Assembly (NCBI GenBank): GCA_947493035.1
Contig: CANLOW010000003.1
Coordinates: 409,193 to 473,192, forward strand
Length of the DNA: 64,000 bases
DNA from: an uncultured Aquimarina sp.
GTDB lineage: Bacteria > Bacteroidota > Bacteroidia > Flavobacteriales > Flavobacteriaceae
Reading direction: 5' to 3'
A program made the position numbers and the translations under genes. Under the pieces are notes generated by a model. The model saw only the letters and a list, made by a program, of their open reading frames with translations. It was not told where the DNA came from and did no database searches. This document shows positions 60,274-64,000 of the stretch, piece after piece (the stretch's first letter is position 1; each line of letters opens with the position of its first letter).

Positions 60274-61158
60274 ATGATTTCGATACTTATTCCTACTTAC
60301 AATTACCAAATCAATACACTAGTACAAGAAATACATAGGCAAAGTAAGGATTTAAATATTGATTTTGAAATTATTTGCTTGGATGATTGTTCTACAATAC
60401 CACAAAAGGATGATAGTTTCAAAGACCTAAAAAATACCGAACTATCTTATAATCAATTAAATATAGGAAGAACTGAAACCCGACAATTACTAGCAAAAAA
60501 AGCATCTTTTGATTGGATTTTATTTTTAGATGCCGATGTACAACCGTTGAATAAGAATTTCATCTCTTCATATGTAAAAGCAATACAACATTCAGCTTTC
60601 GATGTTTGTTTTGGAGGCTTCTATTATTCAGATCAATTAGAGTCTAACAAATTTTCATTACGTTGGAAATATGGACGTAAAAAAGAAATGATTAATGCCA
60701 AAGAAAGGGCTAAGGACCCTTACAAGATTATTATTTCTGCAAATATTTTATTGAAAAAAGCACTTTTTATTGACATCAACAGTCAGTTAAAAGGAAATTT
60801 CTATGGTTTTGACCCTATTTTTGGATTACATCTCAAAAAACGAAATGCTACTATACATCATATTGAAAACCCTGTATTGCACCTTGGTTTAGAAGACAAT
60901 GAAACTTATTTGAGAAAAAAAGAGAAAGCTGCTGAAGTTGTTTATCATCAACTGATCAAAGCCAAGTCTTTTAATGTTGAAGGACATGATTTAATTCAAG
61001 CTTATTCAACATTAAAAACATTCAACCTTTTAAAAGTTAGTGCCAGCCTCTTTCAATTTTTCAAACCTATTTTAAAGAAGAATTTACTTAGTCCTTCTCC
61101 TTCTATCTTTTTATTAAACTTATACCGACTAGGATATTTAACTTCTATTAAAAAGTAA
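60274..61158 (+). CDS. Family 2 glycosyltransferase
   Basis: ISILIPTYNYQINTLVQEIHRQ...EIICLDDCST...WILFLDADVQPL. Confidence 0.9.
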   Translation: MISILIPTYNYQINTLVQEIHRQSKDLNIDFEIICLDDCSTIPQKDDSFKDLKNTELSYNQLNIGRTETRQLLAKKASFDWILFLDADVQPLNKNFISSYVKAIQHSAFDVCFGGFYYSDQLESNKFSLRWKYGRKKEMINAKERAKDPYKIIISANILLKKALFIDINSQLKGNFYGFDPIFGLHLKKRNATIHHIENPVLHLGLEDNETYLRKKEKAAEVVYHQLIKAKSFNVEGHDLIQAYSTLKTFNLLKVSASLFQFFKPILKKNLLSPSPSIFLLNLYRLGYLTSIKK

Positions 61159-61162
61159 AAAT

Positions 61163-62125
61163 ATGAATAACGATATTCCTTTTTTTTCTGTTGTTATTCC
61201 TCTATTTAATAAAGAAGCATTTATTGAAGAAACGTTAACATCTGTTTTAAATCAAGATTTTAACAACTTCGAAATTATCATTGTTGATGATGGAAGTTCA
61301 GACAACAGTGTCGAAATTGTCTCTGTAATCTGCAAAAATGATAGTAGAATATCATTACATAGACAGCAAAACAAGGGAGTATCATCTGCTCGTAATAAAG
61401 GTATTGAAATAGCTAAAGGAGAGTATATAGCCTTTTTAGACGCCGATGATTACTGGTACCCTAACCATTTATTAAATTTCAAACTAAGTATAGACAAATT
61501 TAGCAACCATGCTGTATTTTGTAATAATTATAAAATTGAAATAGCTGTAGGTGCTTTTAAAGAACCCCAATACACACACCTTCCAAAAATTTTAAAATCC
61601 GATATTGTTGTAATTGACAATTATTTTAAGTGTAGTCTAAAAAATAGTATTGCCTGGACATCAGCAGTATGCCTAAAAAGAAAAGTAGCTAAAGCTTTTT
61701 TATTTGATGAAACAATGAAATCTGGGCAAGACACTGATTTATGGATTCGATTAGGAATTAAACTTGCTTTCATTTTTAACAATAACGCAAGTGCTATTCA
61801 TAAAAAATATATTGAAAATAGTTTATCAAAATCAAAGTCTATAACTGATCGATTAGCAATCACTGAAAAATATATCGAACAAGAAAAAAATGATCCTTTC
61901 TTAAAAAAATTTATTGATCATAATCGTTTCAGTTTAATCATAACTTTCAAAAGGCTTAATAACAAAAAAATAGTCTTACAGTTAAAAGAAAGCTTAAACT
62001 CGGATAACATTAATAAAATTCAAAGAGTTTTAATTAATTCCCCTAAATGGGTATTAGAATGCCTATTATCTATCAAAGAAATTAGCAAAAAGTATTATAA
62101 GAACTTGACTATTTTTTCTGCTTAA
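61163..62125 (+). CDS. Family 2 glycosyltransferase
   Basis: FFSVVIPLFNKEAFIEETLTSVLNQDFNNFEIIIVDDGSSDNSVEIV; SSARNKGIEIAKGEYIAFLDADD. Confidence 0.95.
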   Translation: MNNDIPFFSVVIPLFNKEAFIEETLTSVLNQDFNNFEIIIVDDGSSDNSVEIVSVICKNDSRISLHRQQNKGVSSARNKGIEIAKGEYIAFLDADDYWYPNHLLNFKLSIDKFSNHAVFCNNYKIEIAVGAFKEPQYTHLPKILKSDIVVIDNYFKCSLKNSIAWTSAVCLKRKVAKAFLFDETMKSGQDTDLWIRLGIKLAFIFNNNASAIHKKYIENSLSKSKSITDRLAITEKYIEQEKNDPFLKKFIDHNRFSLIITFKRLNNKKIVLQLKESLNSDNINKIQRVLINSPKWVLECLLSIKEISKKYYKNLTIFSA

Positions 62126-62528
62126 ATGCTAAAAAACCTTCATAATTTCTTAAATAATCTGACTCATCATAATAATCTGATGCTAAAACTAAGCACACAG
62201 CATCTTTAGAAAAATTTTCCAGTTCACTCCAAATACCAGGTTTTATAAGTAACCCTTCATTTGGTTTGGACAATGATAAAGTAGTTTGGCTTTGACCATC
62301 CTTAATAATAACCTCAAAAGACCCTGTGATAGGAATCAGGAATTGAAAAAGTTCTTTATGCGCATGAACTCCCCTTTTTGCCTTATCAGGAATGTTGTAT
62401 AAGTAAAAAACACGCTTAATTTCAAATGGCACAATATCTTTTTCTACTACTGACAAACTACTATCATTCTCAGCATCAATTTTAGGTATATCGATAATGT
62501 AACAATCAGAAATTAATGTATCTCTCAT
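62109..62528 (-). CDS. FdtA/QdtA-like dTDP-sugar ketoisomerase (cupin)
   Basis: VFYLYNIPDKAKRGVHAHKELFQFLIPITGSFEVIIKDG...GLLIKPGIWSELENFS...CLVLASDYYDESDYLRNYEGFL. Confidence 0.9.
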   Translation of the reverse strand: MRDTLISDCYIIDIPKIDAENDSSLSVVEKDIVPFEIKRVFYLYNIPDKAKRGVHAHKELFQFLIPITGSFEVIIKDGQSQTTLSLSKPNEGLLIKPGIWSELENFSKDAVCLVLASDYYDESDYLRNYEGFLAFKQKK

Positions 62529-63619
62529 ATTTCTTTCAAAAATTTAATCCATTTTTCACTTACATTGGTAAAACTAAACTTTTCAACACTAAGTTTGCTT
62601 CCTTCTACACATTTTTGATAAAAAATTTCATCTTCACACATTTTGTTCATCGCAGAAGAAAAATTTTGAATACTTTTCTCTTCAATCAAAATTCCATTTT
62701 GTCCAGGTATTACAATTTCTGATGGCCCTGAAATAAAATTTGTAGTGATTACAGGACAGCCTACAGATAAAGACTCTATCAATGACATTGGCATTCCTTC
62801 GTAAAAACTAGCCATTACAGAAAATCTAGCTTGTTTGATATAATGTAATGGGTTTACGACAAAAGGAATAAATATCACTTGATCTTTGATATCTAATTCT
62901 TGTACTAATTGCTTTAGTTTTTCTTCGTCTTTACCTGAGCCTAATATCAAGAACTTATAGCCTTTTTTATAAATTAATGACTCTTTATAAGACCTAATTA
63001 AAAAACTAATATCCTTTACATCATCTACAAGCCTTCCAAAAAACAAAATATAATCACTCTTCAACTCGTCTTGGTCACATGATATCAAATCATTTCTTTG
63101 TGGTAAAGCATTTGGTATGAAGGTCACTTTTGAAAAACCATAATAATCTGAAACCTTTTCTTTTATATCTTTAGATACCGTAACTAATAATTGATTGCTA
63201 TACAAATAACGGCTTAACAATCGGTTACTTAGTAAGTAATTCTTCGTATTACTACTATGAATGAGAAATACTTTTTTAAAATTTCTATATACTATTTTCT
63301 GAAGTATCAATTCTTTTAAAAATACTCCGCGCGTTCTACCATCTATTACTATATCATAATCAGTTTTATTTAATTTATCTAATAATATCTTAGGCTTAAA
63401 AATTTTCTTGTAGAATAGTGACCCCTTGCCTTCATCTAAATAAACAATTGGCAGCTCCTTTGTTAGTATTTCTTTGTTTACAGAACTTAAAAAACAAAAT
63501 GTGTCTACTTCATGACCTATAGACCTTAGCATTCTAATAATAGTTAAATTAGATTTCTCGGCCCCTCCTCCATATAAGCGAATAGTAATAAAAGCTATCT
63601 TCAAAATGTTTCTTTTCAA
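62525..63619 (-). CDS. Family 4 glycosyltransferase
   Basis: GGGAEKSNLTIIRML; ILFFGRLVDDVKDISFLIRSYK; MASFYEGMPMSLIESLSVGCPVITTNFISGPSEIV. Confidence 0.93.
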   Translation of the reverse strand: MKRNILKIAFITIRLYGGGAEKSNLTIIRMLRSIGHEVDTFCFLSSVNKEILTKELPIVYLDEGKGSLFYKKIFKPKILLDKLNKTDYDIVIDGRTRGVFLKELILQKIVYRNFKKVFLIHSSNTKNYLLSNRLLSRYLYSNQLLVTVSKDIKEKVSDYYGFSKVTFIPNALPQRNDLISCDQDELKSDYILFFGRLVDDVKDISFLIRSYKESLIYKKGYKFLILGSGKDEEKLKQLVQELDIKDQVIFIPFVVNPLHYIKQARFSVMASFYEGMPMSLIESLSVGCPVITTNFISGPSEIVIPGQNGILIEEKSIQNFSSAMNKMCEDEIFYQKCVEGSKLSVEKFSFTNVSEKWIKFLKEI

Positions 63620-63700
63620 TATGTCTCTAAGTAAACATATAGTTTGTCAACTGAATAAAAAAATATAATTTAGTCAAAATAATAAGAACCTTTCGAATCA

Positions 63701-64000
63701 ATGTCTTTAATCAATAGCCAAACTTGCCAATTAGAAATAGATAACAAACCTTTTTCATTTGCTGTTGATGGTGTTTTTTTTACAGAAGATTCGGGTATTT
63801 TATTTGAAGCCAAAGATAACATCATAGAGCATACAGATTGGTTCGAACAAGGATATTCTATTATTGATACTTTTTCTAACGAAGCATTTGAAAAACTTAA
63901 TTTATCAATAAAAAAGCAAGTAATTATTGGCCTACAAAAAGCTGGTGTACATATTAATGATATTGATAATTTCGACTTAGATAAATACCACTTATATGCT
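63701..64000 (+). CDS. Hypothetical protein, 3' truncated by window
   Basis: ATG at 63701 opens 100 uninterrupted codons (MSLINSQTCQLEIDNKPFSFAVDGVFFTEDSGILFEAKDN...) to the window end. Confidence 0.65.
   Translation, partial: MSLINSQTCQLEIDNKPFSFAVDGVFFTEDSGILFEAKDNIIEHTDWFEQGYSIIDTFSNEAFEKLNLSIKKQVIIGLQKAGVHINDIDNFDLDKYHLYA

Noticed and set aside
1-64000. CRISPR arrays, rRNA, tRNA or intact prophage
   Set aside because: No regularly spaced direct repeats, no tRNA cloverleaf or rRNA-like conserved stretch, and no phage structural genes recognised on reading.

Overview
AT-rich 64 kb window from a Bacteroidota genome, most likely marine Flavobacteriaceae. Supporting signs are TAnnTTTG-type -7 promoter elements, T9SS type A sorting domains, TonB-dependent receptors and BspA/DUF285 repeats. 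No tools were run; all family calls come from reading the protein and DNA sequence. Left to right: (1) a 5'-truncated DUF285 surface protein ending in a dockerin-like repeat pair, followed by a T9SS protein with a cohesin-like N-terminus; (2) an SBBP-like T9SS protein, a TonB-dependent receptor and a PAS-LuxR regulator; (3) a membrane-anchored winged-helix regulator divergent from a GH117-like / uronate catabolism (SDR oxidoreductase, UxuA, UxaC) / TRAP transporter / GH2 operon; (4) a kinase-motif hypothetical protein, an XRE regulator, uvrB and a degenerate IS4-like transposase; (5) a nitrate/nitrite assimilation locus: nrtABCD-like ABC transporter, a periplasmic double P-box protein, a NarL-type regulator, a porin, narK, nirB, nirD, DUF4202, a P-box histidine kinase and moeA; (6) housekeeping genes (DEAD helicase, ABC exporter, symporter, diphthine ligase-like, TonB-type barrel plus TPR protein, ftsE-like ATPase); (7) a three-gene HTTM-like / small protein / 2OG-Fe(II) oxygenase module and the start of a glycan biosynthesis cluster. 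The strongest new-looking signals are: a shared 16-bp palindrome (TAAGTATTNATACKTA) with a half-site fused to the -7 element at several nitrate promoters; a stand-alone periplasmic double P-box protein under that motif; a possible cohesin/dockerin-like surface pair; and a GH117-like enzyme embedded in a uronate operon.
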